Below the pieces are notes generated by a model. That model was not told the origin of the DNA. It worked only from the letters and a program-made list of their open reading frames with translations, and made no database searches. This document shows, piece after piece, positions 1-8,472 of a DNA stretch of 64,000 nt; positions within the stretch are counted from its first letter, which is position 1; the number at the start of each line of letters is the position of its first letter. This DNA is from Burkholderia puraquae (GTDB lineage Bacteria; Pseudomonadota; Gammaproteobacteria; Burkholderiales; Burkholderiaceae). The translations under genes and the position numbers were made by a program. The stretch spans positions 23,378 to 87,377 of the forward strand of contig NZ_NBYX01000026.1 of assembly GCF_002099195.1 (NCBI RefSeq). Direction: 5' to 3'.

Positions 1-1957
1 ATAGCGCGGTCGTATCGATGACGAAGCGGTCGGCATGCAGGTCGACGTGACGGCTCGCATAGACGAGGATCTCGTGCAGCCCGCCGCTTACCCACCACAG
101 CAGCCCCCACGCCGCGGCGGCGGCGCCGATGTCGGGCATCCACGCATGCCAGGCGCGCGCTTCGCTGCGCCCGTGCAGCCACCAGCCGGTGAACAGGCCG
201 GCGAGCGCGATCAGCAGCATCGCGATGGTCGGGCCGTTGAGCACGGGCAGCGCGGTGGCGTCGGCCGGCCCGAGCAGGCTCGTGAAGAACGCACCGGCCG
301 CGGCAACCTGCATCAGCAGCCCGAAGCCGAACCGCAGCATGCGCTTCTCGCGCACGCCGAGCCAGACGACAGCCGCGCCTTCGATCGCCCATGCGGCGCT
401 GGTCGTCGGGCCCGAGAACGCGAGCGGCACGGCCAGCGTCGCGAAGATTACCGCGAGCGCGAGCATGGATTCGAACAGCAGCGCGAGGCGGTCGCGGCGC
501 CGCGCGAGCCACGCGGTGACCACGACGTAGAACGCCGACAGCGCGACGGCGCTCCACGCGAGCCCGAACGGCATGTCCTTCACGAGCGACGCCTGCAGCG
601 CGGTCGCGACGATCGGCGTGCCGAACACGAGCGTACCGTCCACGTAGTGCCGTAGCGCGAGCTCGCGTTTCACCGCATACAGCAGCGCGATGCCGACATA
701 CATCAGGAAGAACAGGACGAGGAACGGCTCGGTGCTCGCGAACAGCGCGGGGCGGTAGGCCGTCACGCCCCACGCCGAGCCGATCGTGAACGTGAACACG
801 AAGCCGAGCAGGTTCAGCGGACGCCAGGCCTTGAACCATGCGATCGCGAAGATGCCCGCGTTCAGCAGTGCGTAGTAGCTGAACAGCGCAACGTGGTTGC
901 CCTGGCCGGTCGACAGCAGCACCGGTGCGAGAAAGCCGCCCGCGCTGCCCATGAACGCGAGCGGCAGCGCGTTCTGCCGCACGGCGAGGAACGCGCTCAG
1001 CGCGCACACCGCAACCATCAGCGGGAACGCTGCGCCGACGGGCAGCAGCGCGTAAAGCTTGGTCGCGGCGAAGATCGTCAGGTACAGGATGCCGACGCCG
1101 CCGCCCTGCAGCACGAGCCCGTATGCTGCGCGGCGCGCACGCACGCGCCAGCCGATCGCGAGCAGCGCGGCCGCGGCGAGCGCCGTGCCCGCGAGGCGGA
1201 ATTCGATCGGCAGCATGCTGTTGTCGGCCGCATACTTGAGCAGGAACGCGATGCCGAAGAACAGTACGATGATCCCGACGCGCACGACCGTGTTGCCGCC
1301 GAGCAGCCAGTCGCGCGCGGCGCGGAATGCACGCTCGGCGATGCCGGGTTCGCGCGGTTGGGGCGGTGCGGGGGAAACCGACGGTGCGGGAGCCGGCGTG
1401 GCGGGCATTTCGCTCGTACGGGGCGTCGCAGCCGGTGCCGGTACCGCCGCGGCGGCGCGAACCGTCGCGGGGGCCGGTGCCGATGCCGGGGCCGGTGCGG
1501 GAGCCGGGGCAGATGCGGACGCCGGCGCGTCCGCGCGTGCGGCGGCCGGCTGGGCAGGCACGCGCGGCGGCAGGGCGGCCGAAGGCGGGACGGGGGCGGA
1601 TGGGGTTGCAGATGCGGTGCCGGTGGGCGTGTGCACCGTCGCGTCGGTCGTGGCCGAGCCGGTTTGTGCGCCGGCCAGCTGGCCGCGCAGCGACGCGATT
1701 TCACGCGTCAGCGTCTCGACGGTCGCTTCGAGGCGCGCGACGCGATCGGCGAGCGGGAATGACGCGGGCGGTGACGCGGACGTCGCGAACGCGTCCGGTG
1801 CCGCGTGATCCCTCTTGCGCTTGTGTTGCTGCAGCGCGTGGCCGATACAGAACCCGACGGCGGCGCCGAGCAGCGAACCGTTCGCGGCCGAGAAATCCCC
1901 GATCAATGCGGCGATGCCGCCCACGATGAAGCCGATTACGGCAAATGCCCAGTTCAA
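1..1957 (-). CDS. DUF2339 family multi-pass membrane protein (C-terminus beyond window edge)
   Basis: At least 652 codons are present and the 3' end lies outside the window. The N-terminus starts with one hydrophobic segment, followed by a short basic stretch (QQHKRKRD) and a coiled-coil-like segment (VARLEATVETLTREIASLRG). A long Ala/Pro low-complexity linker follows, at roughly residues 85-205. After it come many closely spaced membrane helices, starting near GNTVVRVGIIVLFFGIAFLL. This order (short N-terminal helix, coiled coil, Pro/Ala linker, large polytopic region) is that of DUF2339 proteins, whose function is not established. The start is taken as a TTG codon at 1957, because GAGGGAG lies about 8 bases upstream and no ATG opens the conserved hydrophobic start. 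It has no operon partner inside the window. Confidence 0.8.
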   Translation of the reverse strand, partial: MNWAFAVIGFIVGGIAALIGDFSAANGSLLGAAVGFCIGHALQQHKRKRDHAAPDAFATSASPPASFPLADRVARLEATVETLTREIASLRGQLAGAQTGSATTDATVHTPTGTASATPSAPVPPSAALPPRVPAQPAAARADAPASASAPAPAPAPASAPAPATVRAAAAVPAPAATPRTSEMPATPAPAPSVSPAPPQPREPGIAERAFRAARDWLLGGNTVVRVGIIVLFFGIAFLLKYAADNSMLPIEFRLAGTALAAAALLAIGWRVRARRAAYGLVLQGGGVGILYLTIFAATKLYALLPVGAAFPLMVAVCALSAFLAVRQNALPLAFMGSAGGFLAPVLLSTGQGNHVALFSYYALLNAGIFAIAWFKAWRPLNLLGFVFTFTIGSAWGVTAYRPALFASTEPFLVLFFLMYVGIALLYAVKRELALRHYVDGTLVFGTPIVATALQASLVKDMPFGLAWSAVALSAFYVVVTAWLARRRDRLALLFESMLALAVIFATLAVPLAFSGPTTSAAWAIEGAAVVWLGVREKRMLRFGFGLLMQVAAAGAFFTSLLGPADATALPVLNGPTIAMLLIALAGLFTGWWLHGRSEARAWHAWMPDIGAAAAAWGLLWWVSGGLHEILVYASRHVDLHADRFVIDTTAL

Positions 1958-2572
1958 CGCCTTGCTCCCTCTCTGTATCGTTATCGTCCATCGATCGCGG
2001 TTGGCACCGGATCGAGGCGGTTTCAGCACGGCCGGCAGGCGAACCGGCAGGCGCGCGTCGAGCGGGTGACTTTCGTGCGAAGGCCCCGTGGCGACGTCGC
2101 GATCAGCGTGTTTGCGGGGAATGTATCACAGCGGCCATCGCGGATTTTCCGGGTTGGCGTGGTATCGCGGCGTGCGCCGCCCGGTGTCGTTGCGCGGCTT
2201 TTTGCACGGTCATGCTTTTTACTGGTGGATGCCGTGCGCGTTTTCGTCTGAACAGATCGGCGCATGATCGGACGTGAAATTGTCGTAAAGCGACGCGGGC
2301 CCGATGCGAATTGGCGCAACACGCGACGCGATATGCGCTGCGCTGCTGCGCACAAGTCCGACGCGCGATGCCCGCCGTTGCTGGCCGTGCGCGTATTGCG
2401 CCGCCGCAATCGGGTGCCGCCGCGCGGCGCGGCCCGCCCGGCGGGGCTGGAGGCCGTGTCGTATTTGCGCAAGCGTTTGTCGTAATTCGTCGGCAGGTCG
2501 GGGTTTTTTCTGGCAACTATGTAGGCACGCTAAGACAAGCGCGAGTCCCCGCTACACGAGGAGAAGGTTTCG
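1958..2572. other. Intergenic region between the DUF2339 gene and choV
   Basis: About 615 bases separate two divergent genes. Short open frames exist on both strands, but none has a convincing ribosome binding site together with recognisable protein content. Promoters for both flanking genes should lie here. The choV side has a strong Shine-Dalgarno (AGGAGAAGG, about 2560-2568) and a more A/T-rich stretch near 2500-2520. No repeat or RNA structure was recognised. Confidence 0.5.
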
Positions 2573-3742
2573 ATGGATGCCCCTAAGGTCGTGGTCGAAG
2601 GTCTGTGCAAGGTGTTTGGAAGTAACCCGCAGCAGGCGCTCGACATGCTCGCCGCCGGCGCGACGAAGGACGATGTGCTCAAGCGCACCGGTCAGGTCGT
2701 CGGCGTGCACAACGTCTCCTTCGATGTGCAGGAAGGCGAAATTTTCGTGCTGATGGGCCTGTCCGGCTCCGGCAAGTCCACGCTGATCCGCCTCGTGAAC
2801 CGGCTGGTCGATCCGAGCGCCGGCAAGGTGATGATCGACGGGCTCGACGTCGCGTCGGCTCGCCGCTCGGCGCTGACCGCGCTGCGTCGCAAGGACATGA
2901 GCATGGTGTTCCAGTCGTTCGCGCTGATGCCGCATCGCACCGTGGTATCGAATGCCGCATTCGGCCTGGAAGTCGGCGGCATGGGCAAGAAGGAGCGCGA
3001 GCGCCGTGCGATGGAAGTGCTCGAGCAGGTCGGCCTCGCACCGTTCTCGCACAAGCTGCCGTCCGAGCTGTCGGGCGGCATGCAGCAGCGTGTCGGCCTC
3101 GCCCGTGCGCTGGCCGTGAACCCGTCGCTGATGATCATGGACGAGGCGTTCTCCGCGCTCGATCCGCTCAAGCGCCGGGAAATGCAGGATGTGCTGCTGC
3201 AACTGCAGAAGGAGCAGCGCCGCACGATCATGTTCGTGTCGCACGATCTGGAGGAAGCGCTGCGCATCGGCAACCGCATCGCGATCATGGAAGGCGGCCG
3301 GCTCGTGCAGGTCGGCACGCCACAGGACATCATCGCGAACCCGGCCGACGACTACGTGCGCGCGTTCTTCGACGGTATCGACACCAGCCGCTACCTCACG
3401 GCCGGCGACCTGATGCAGACGGGCGCCGTGCCGATCGTGTCGAAGTGCGATGCCGAGAACGTCGCGGCGACGCTGAACGGCAGTGCCGAATACGCGTTCG
3501 TGCTCGACGCCCAACGCAAGATCCGCGGCTTCGTCACGCGCGATGCGCTCGGTCAGGCCACGCCGTCCGTGCGGCCGATCGAAAGCATCCGGCGCGATGC
3601 GTCGCTCGAACATGTCGTCGCGCGCGTGGTCGCGAGCCCGAATGCACTGCCTGTCGTCGACGACGACGGCTGCTACTGCGGCTCGGTCGATCGTGCGCTC
3701 ATCCTGAAGGCCATCACGCGTTCGCGAGGCTCCCATGTCTGA
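2573..3742 (+). CDS. choV: Choline/glycine betaine ABC importer, ATP-binding subunit
   Basis: ATPase of a ProU/Cho-type importer, 389 residues, working at the inner face of the cytoplasmic membrane with ChoW and the binding protein ChoX. Visible motifs are Walker A (GLSGSGKST, about residues 62-70), the signature LSGGMQQRVGLARAL (about 164-178) and Walker B (LMIMDEAFSALDP). The C-terminal ~120 residues form a CBS-type regulatory region (from about DLMQTGAVPIVS), as in ProV/OpuAA, where it senses ionic strength. The start has AGGAGAAGG just upstream. The gene overlaps choW by 8 bases, so the two are translationally coupled. The neighbouring ChoX-like protein argues for choline rather than proline as main substrate. 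Confidence 0.93.
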   Translation: MDAPKVVVEGLCKVFGSNPQQALDMLAAGATKDDVLKRTGQVVGVHNVSFDVQEGEIFVLMGLSGSGKSTLIRLVNRLVDPSAGKVMIDGLDVASARRSALTALRRKDMSMVFQSFALMPHRTVVSNAAFGLEVGGMGKKERERRAMEVLEQVGLAPFSHKLPSELSGGMQQRVGLARALAVNPSLMIMDEAFSALDPLKRREMQDVLLQLQKEQRRTIMFVSHDLEEALRIGNRIAIMEGGRLVQVGTPQDIIANPADDYVRAFFDGIDTSRYLTAGDLMQTGAVPIVSKCDAENVAATLNGSAEYAFVLDAQRKIRGFVTRDALGQATPSVRPIESIRRDASLEHVVARVVASPNALPVVDDDGCYCGSVDRALILKAITRSRGSHV

Positions 3743-4631
3743 AATGATTCCGCTCGGTACCTGGGTCGACCAGTCCGTTCACTACCTGCTCGACCACGAC
3801 GCCAAGACATTCGACGCGATCGGTCAAGCGATCGAGGGGCTCGCGGCATTCGTCGAGCACGGCCTGCAGGCGATCCCGATGTGGCTGATGATGGCGATCT
3901 TCATCGGCATCGGGCTGTGGCGGGTGGGCTGGCGCTTTGCGCTGTTCACCACCGCGTCGCTGCTGCTGATCTTCGCGACGGGCTTCTGGGACCAGACGGT
4001 CATCACGCTCGGCCTCACGCTGTCGTCGACGATCATCAGCCTCGTGCTCGGTATCCCGCTCGGCATCTGGGCCGCGAAGAGCAAGTGGGTCGCCGCGATC
4101 GTGCGCCCGATTCTCGACCTGATGCAGACGATGCCCGCGTTCGTCTACCTGATTCCGGCCGCGATGTTGTTCGGTCTCGGCCGCGTGCCGGGGATCCTGT
4201 CGACGGTGATCTTCGCGATGCCGCCTGCGGTGCGCCTGACGAGCCTCGGTATCCGCCACGTGAACCGCGAGATCGTCGAAGCCGGCCAGGCCTTCGGCTG
4301 CACGCCGTGGCAACTGCTGTACAAGGTGCAGTTCCCGAACGCGCTGCCGTCGATCATGCAGGGCGTGAACCAGACGATCATGATGGCGCTGTCGATGGTG
4401 ATCATCGCGTCGATGGTCGGCGCGGGCGGCCTCGGCAACGACGTGCTCGCCAGTATCCAGCGCCTCGACATCGGCCTCGGTTTCGAAAGCGGCCTGTCGG
4501 TCGTGCTGCTCGCGATCATTCTCGACCGCATCACCGAAAGCTTCGGCCGTGCACCGGGCACCGTGAAGGCGCCGCTGTTCTCGGGCCTCAAGCAGCTCTT
4601 TCGTGTGAAGGCTGCACCCGCGCAAGCCTGA
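3735..4631 (+). CDS. choW: Choline/glycine betaine ABC importer, permease subunit
   Basis: Membrane permease of 298 residues of the ProW/OpuAB family, forming the channel of the ChoVWX importer. The N-terminal ~60 residues precede a set of hydrophobic segments. The binding-protein-dependent transport domain runs from about residue 90 to 275 and includes the EAA-loop region (EAGQAFGCTPWQLLYKVQFP), which docks onto the ATPase. The ATG overlaps the end of choV (shared ATGTCTGA), giving tight co-expression. The next gene in the same direction encodes a DJ-1/AraC regulator, about 100 bases on. Confidence 0.93.
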   Translation: MSEMIPLGTWVDQSVHYLLDHDAKTFDAIGQAIEGLAAFVEHGLQAIPMWLMMAIFIGIGLWRVGWRFALFTTASLLLIFATGFWDQTVITLGLTLSSTIISLVLGIPLGIWAAKSKWVAAIVRPILDLMQTMPAFVYLIPAAMLFGLGRVPGILSTVIFAMPPAVRLTSLGIRHVNREIVEAGQAFGCTPWQLLYKVQFPNALPSIMQGVNQTIMMALSMVIIASMVGAGGLGNDVLASIQRLDIGLGFESGLSVVLLAIILDRITESFGRAPGTVKAPLFSGLKQLFRVKAAPAQA

Positions 4632-4737
4632 CCCCGGCGGCCGGCACCCCCGGCCGCTCACCCTGAATACGGATATCGGCCTCCGCGGCTTGCGCTGCGG
4701 GGCTGGCCCCCTGCAACCTCCTCGCCAGGAGACCGAT

Positions 4738-5736
4738 GTGACGTCCGCCGTCGCTGTCGCGCCCGCCGCCTGCGTTTCACCGGTTTCGTCTCTCGCCCAC
4801 TTCGGCTTCCTGACGCTGCCGAACTTCTCGATGATCGCGTTCTCGAGCGCCGTCGAAGTGCTTCGGATGGCGAACTACGTCGGGCGTGCCGATCACTATC
4901 AGTGGTCGATCTATTCGCTCGATGGCAGTCCGGCGCACGCCAGCAACGGCATCGCGGTGCGGCCCACGCAGGCGCTCGACTACACGAATCTGCCCGACGT
5001 GATGATCGTATGCGGCGGCATCCACATTCGCGACGTGGTCGACGAGGGCGCGCGCGATACGCTCGCGGCGCTGGCCGAACGCGGGCTGCCGCTCGGCGGC
5101 ATCTGCACGGGCGCGTATGCGCTGATGTCGAGCGGGCTGCTCGACGGCTATCGCTGCACCGTGCACTGGGAGAACCTGTCCGCGCTGCATTCCGAGTTTC
5201 CGCTGGTCGGTTTCGCCGACGAACTGTTCGTCGTCGACCGCGACCGGCTGACCTGCACCGGCGGCACCGCGCCGCTCGACCTGATGCTGAACCTCGTCGG
5301 CATGCGGTTCGGTCAGCAACTGGCCGCGCAGGTATCCGAGCAGTTCATCCTGGAGCGCATCCGCAGCTCGACCGACACGCAGCCGATTCCGGTCGACGCG
5401 CGCGTCGGCTTCTCGCGCGCGGAGCTGATCGAGGTTGTGCGGCTGATGGAGGCGAACATCGAGGAGCCGCTGTCGCTCGAGGAACTCGCACGGCTCGTGC
5501 GGCTGTCGCAGCGGCACCTGCAGCGCATGTTCAAGGTGTACCTGAACGTGTCGCCCACCCACTATTACCTGACGCTGCGCCTGAAGCGCGCGCGTGACCT
5601 GCTGCGCACGACCGATGCGTCGATCGCGCGCGTGACGACGGTCTGCGGATTTCATTCGCCCTGCCATTTCAGCAAGGCCTACCGTGCGCAGTTCGGCCAC
5701 GCACCGAGCTACGAGCGCCGGTTGCCGGGGCGCTGA
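4738..5736 (+). CDS. GlxA-type transcriptional regulator (DJ-1/PfpI + AraC HTH), GbdR-like
   Basis: 332 residues. The N-terminal DJ-1/PfpI-like (class I amidotransferase-like) sensor domain covers about residues 20-190, with the nucleophile-elbow region GGICTGAYALMSS. A C-terminal AraC helix-turn-helix pair covers about 225-325 (LSLEELARLVRLSQRHLQRM, then VTTVCGFHSPCHFSKAYRAQFG). GbdR, CdhR and related regulators of choline, betaine and carnitine catabolism have this architecture and length. Lying inside the choline importer operon supports a choline/betaine role, but the exact ligand is inference. The start is set at the GTG at 4738, with AGGAGA 5 bases upstream; the open frame extends further upstream without a better site. 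Confidence 0.85.
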   Translation: MTSAVAVAPAACVSPVSSLAHFGFLTLPNFSMIAFSSAVEVLRMANYVGRADHYQWSIYSLDGSPAHASNGIAVRPTQALDYTNLPDVMIVCGGIHIRDVVDEGARDTLAALAERGLPLGGICTGAYALMSSGLLDGYRCTVHWENLSALHSEFPLVGFADELFVVDRDRLTCTGGTAPLDLMLNLVGMRFGQQLAAQVSEQFILERIRSSTDTQPIPVDARVGFSRAELIEVVRLMEANIEEPLSLEELARLVRLSQRHLQRMFKVYLNVSPTHYYLTLRLKRARDLLRTTDASIARVTTVCGFHSPCHFSKAYRAQFGHAPSYERRLPGR

Positions 5737-5834
5737 CCGACCCCATGGTCCGCGACGCCGCCGGGATCGCGGCGCGCGGCTTCAATAAGCGATCCCGTAT
5801 TCAATCAAACGACATCACTTTGAGGAGAAGCAAG

Positions 5835-6782
5835 ATGAAGCGCCTATTGATCGCAGCGGTGTGCGGGATCGGGATAACCGCGCCGATGTCGGCCGTTTAT
5901 GCGGCCGATCCGCCCGTGTGCAAGAACGTGCGCTTCGCGGATGTCGGCTGGTCCGACATCGCGGCGACCACGGGCCTCGCGTCGACGATGCTGCAGGGGC
6001 TCGGCTACAGCCCGACGAAGACGATCGCATCGGTGCCGATCACGTTTGCCGGCATCAAGAGCAAGCAGATCGACGTGTTCCTCGGCTACTGGTCGCCGAC
6101 GATGGACCCGATCATCCAGCCGTTCACGAAGGCCGGCACGATCAAGGTGCTCTCGACGCCGAACCTGACCGGCGCGAAATACACGCTCGCGGTGCCCGAC
6201 TACGTGTACCAGGGCGGCCTGAAGTCGTTCGCGGACATCCAGAAGTACGCCGACAAGCTCAACGGCAAGATCTACGGGATCGAACCGGGCAACGACGGCA
6301 ACCTGCTGATCAAGAAGATGATCGACGGCAACCAGTTCGGCCTCGGCAAGTTCAAGATGGTCGAGTCGAGCGAGGCCGGGATGCTGGTCGAGGTGAATCG
6401 CGCGATTCGCGACAAGCAGTGGATCGTGTTCCTGGGATGGGAACCGCATCCGATGAACGTGCAGATGAAGATCGACTACCTGACCGGTGGTGACGACGTG
6501 TTCGGCCCGAACTACGGCGAAGCAAAGGTGCTGACGGCGACGCCGCCCGACTACGCGCAGCGCTGCCCGAACGTCGCGAAGTTCGTGTCGAACCTGCAGT
6601 TCACGACGACGATCGAGAACCACGTGATGATGCCGATCATGAACAAGGAAGATCCGAACAAGGCGGCGGCGGCGTGGCTGAAGGCGAACCCGCAGGCGCT
6701 CGACAAGTGGCTCGCGGGCGTGACGACGCTCGACGGCAAGCCGGGCCTGCCGGCGGTGAAGGCGTATCTCGGCGTGCATTGA
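5835..6782 (+). CDS. choX: Choline ABC transporter substrate-binding protein
   Basis: 315-residue periplasmic binding protein of the OpuAC/ProX-type superfamily, closest in pattern to ChoX of soil and plant-associated proteobacteria. It has a cleavable signal peptide (about residues 1-23, ending SAVYA-AD). The mature start CKNVRFADVGWSDIAATTG and the segment IDVFLGYWSPTMDP carry the Trp/Tyr/Asp residues expected of the aromatic box that holds the quaternary ammonium head group. The ATG at 5835 has AGGAGA 6 bases upstream. It is the last gene of the choVW-regulator-choX set. A strong inverted repeat after it (6832-6869) probably ends transcription. Confidence 0.93.
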   Translation: MKRLLIAAVCGIGITAPMSAVYAADPPVCKNVRFADVGWSDIAATTGLASTMLQGLGYSPTKTIASVPITFAGIKSKQIDVFLGYWSPTMDPIIQPFTKAGTIKVLSTPNLTGAKYTLAVPDYVYQGGLKSFADIQKYADKLNGKIYGIEPGNDGNLLIKKMIDGNQFGLGKFKMVESSEAGMLVEVNRAIRDKQWIVFLGWEPHPMNVQMKIDYLTGGDDVFGPNYGEAKVLTATPPDYAQRCPNVAKFVSNLQFTTTIENHVMMPIMNKEDPNKAAAAWLKANPQALDKWLAGVTTLDGKPGLPAVKAYLGVH

Positions 6783-6831
6783 GCGACGTGCTCGGGCTTT
6801 CGCCGGTTCCGCAAGCGGCTTGACGGACGTG

Positions 6832-6869
6832 CGCCCCCCGTCCCGGGAAGATCCCGGGAACCGGGGGCG
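6832..6869. terminator. Probable bidirectional terminator hairpin
   Basis: A long GC-rich inverted repeat (about 6832-6848 against 6852-6869, sharing TCCCGGGA at its core) lies between the convergent choX and TPR/GT9 genes. The stem is nearly perfect with a 3-base loop. A clear T-run is absent on either side, so termination is inferred from position and stem strength. Confidence 0.55.
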
Positions 6870-6910
6870 TCGGCATGTTTGTCCGGCCTGTTCAGGCGGG
6901 ATGGTTCGAA

Positions 6911-8335
6911 TCAGGCATCAGGCGACGGCGTGAGGAGCCACGCGTGGATACCTCGAATCACGTCGCTCCAGTCACCTTCGCGGGTCTGCCGCAACGCGGT
7001 TGCATGCCTGATCCACGGGCTCGCGGGACCCTCGACGCCCCAACGCCAATCGCCACAGATGTGGGTCGGCACACAAGTCCGCCTACCCATCATGGCCGCC
7101 AGATTGGCGACGCCCGAATCGACCGCGATCACGGCGTCCAGTTGAGCCATGCATGCCGCCGTGTCGCCAAAATCTCGAATCACCGGCTGGTAGTGACTGA
7201 CATTGCGGGCCGGCGTGCCTGCCAGCGCCGCGGCAGCGGGATGATGCAGATTCACGAAATGCATGCATTCCGCCGTGGCCGGGTGTTCCACGATCTCGTT
7301 GACCGCATCGAGCGGCAGGCTGCGACGGCTGGCCCAGCACCTGACGATGGCGCCCTTTTCAGGCCAGTGTCGTTGCACGCAATCCCAAAACAGTCCGATC
7401 AGTTTCTTGCCCGGATGCTTCTCGCGCACTTGCGCCGCCCATTCGGCAGCGATCCGCTGCTTTTGCGGCGGCACCTGGATATAGGGCACGAACCATTGCT
7501 CAGCCACGCGCGTGTGCCGGGCTTTCAGCATGGGCAAATGGAGCAGCGTTGCATGCAGGTCCGGCGCAAATCCATCCACACGTGATTGCAGTTCGCCCGG
7601 CAACGGAGCCTGAAACTGCATCGGATTGGGGGCGGCGACGGCCTCGCAATGCGGCAGCGACGCCTGCATGAGCGCGTGGCTCTGCGGATGGCAGGTGAGC
7701 ATGACGTGCGCGCCTTCATCGAGCCAATCGGACACGCAGGCTGCCAGGAGAAAGTTGTCGCCGAATCCGTGTTCATGCGTGATCAGGACACGCTTGCCGC
7801 GCACCTCCGATTCACCATCCCATGTCGGGATGCCGATCGGGCGGTAATTGGCGGACAGGCTGGGAACGTCGTCGCGCATTCGCCAATAGGCGAAGCCGCG
7901 CGGATCGCCTGCCTTGAGCATCGCCTCGCCCATCGCGAATCCGATCGATGCCGTCATCTCGGCATGACCGGATGCGGCCATCCGAAAGGCTTCATCGAGC
8001 AGCGGAATGGCCTGTGCGAGATCGCCGGCCATCATCAGGCTCATGCCCAGTCGCAAGCGGTAGAGTTCAGGGCGGCTGTGCCGCGACGGATCACGTTTCC
8101 ATGTCTCGGCGGCTTCGACATAGCGGCCCAGCAGGTAGAGTGCATCGGCACGCCGTGTAATGGCAACGGCGTCGTGCGGATCGAGCGCCAGCGCGCGATC
8201 GGCCCAGGGGAGCATCTCCTCTTCTCGCCTGAGGGCAGTCAGCAATTCACAGATGCGGTGCAGAAGCGCGGGATCATGCGCATCGCCTGCGTATTGCGTC
8301 TGCGCGATATGCAGTTGCTGTTCGAGGTCGACCAT
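6911..8335 (-). CDS. TPR-repeat protein with GT9 (heptosyltransferase-like) C-terminal domain
   Basis: 474 residues. The N-terminal ~130 residues are TPR-like helical repeats (for example LPWADRALALDPHDAVAITR and ALYLLGRYVEAAETW). The C-terminal part (about 165-470) follows the pattern of TPR-linked glycosyltransferase-9 proteins: WDGE, then HEHGFGDNFLL (family usual EQGxGDxxQ), AVDSGVANLAAMMGR near the end, and a closing GDWRWGVEG and SPW with EGDWSDVI. Such proteins are thought to transfer a nucleotide-activated sugar to a protein or glycan; the acceptor is unknown here. The first conserved motif has His in place of the usual Gln. No good ribosome binding site precedes the ATG. It is last in a same-strand set with the M29-like enzyme and the small peptide, so a role in modifying that peptide is possible but unproven. 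Confidence 0.8.
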   Translation of the reverse strand: MVDLEQQLHIAQTQYAGDAHDPALLHRICELLTALRREEEMLPWADRALALDPHDAVAITRRADALYLLGRYVEAAETWKRDPSRHSRPELYRLRLGMSLMMAGDLAQAIPLLDEAFRMAASGHAEMTASIGFAMGEAMLKAGDPRGFAYWRMRDDVPSLSANYRPIGIPTWDGESEVRGKRVLITHEHGFGDNFLLAACVSDWLDEGAHVMLTCHPQSHALMQASLPHCEAVAAPNPMQFQAPLPGELQSRVDGFAPDLHATLLHLPMLKARHTRVAEQWFVPYIQVPPQKQRIAAEWAAQVREKHPGKKLIGLFWDCVQRHWPEKGAIVRCWASRRSLPLDAVNEIVEHPATAECMHFVNLHHPAAAALAGTPARNVSHYQPVIRDFGDTAACMAQLDAVIAVDSGVANLAAMMGRRTCVPTHICGDWRWGVEGPASPWIRHATALRQTREGDWSDVIRGIHAWLLTPSPDA

Positions 8336-8472
8336 GACGATTCGGTTCTGGCGTGCGCGGTCACCGTGCAGGACGCGCGTAACGTGAACCTGCGCGAGCA
8401 GGATGCCGAAGGTGGAAATCGCGAGGCTGGCACCTTGTCGGCGCGTCGATGCCGGCCGTGTCGTCGAAGGTG

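Noticed and set aside
35..655. Plus-strand open frames opposite the DUF2339 gene
   Set aside because: Composition typical of antisense; the minus strand shows a continuous polytopic membrane protein.
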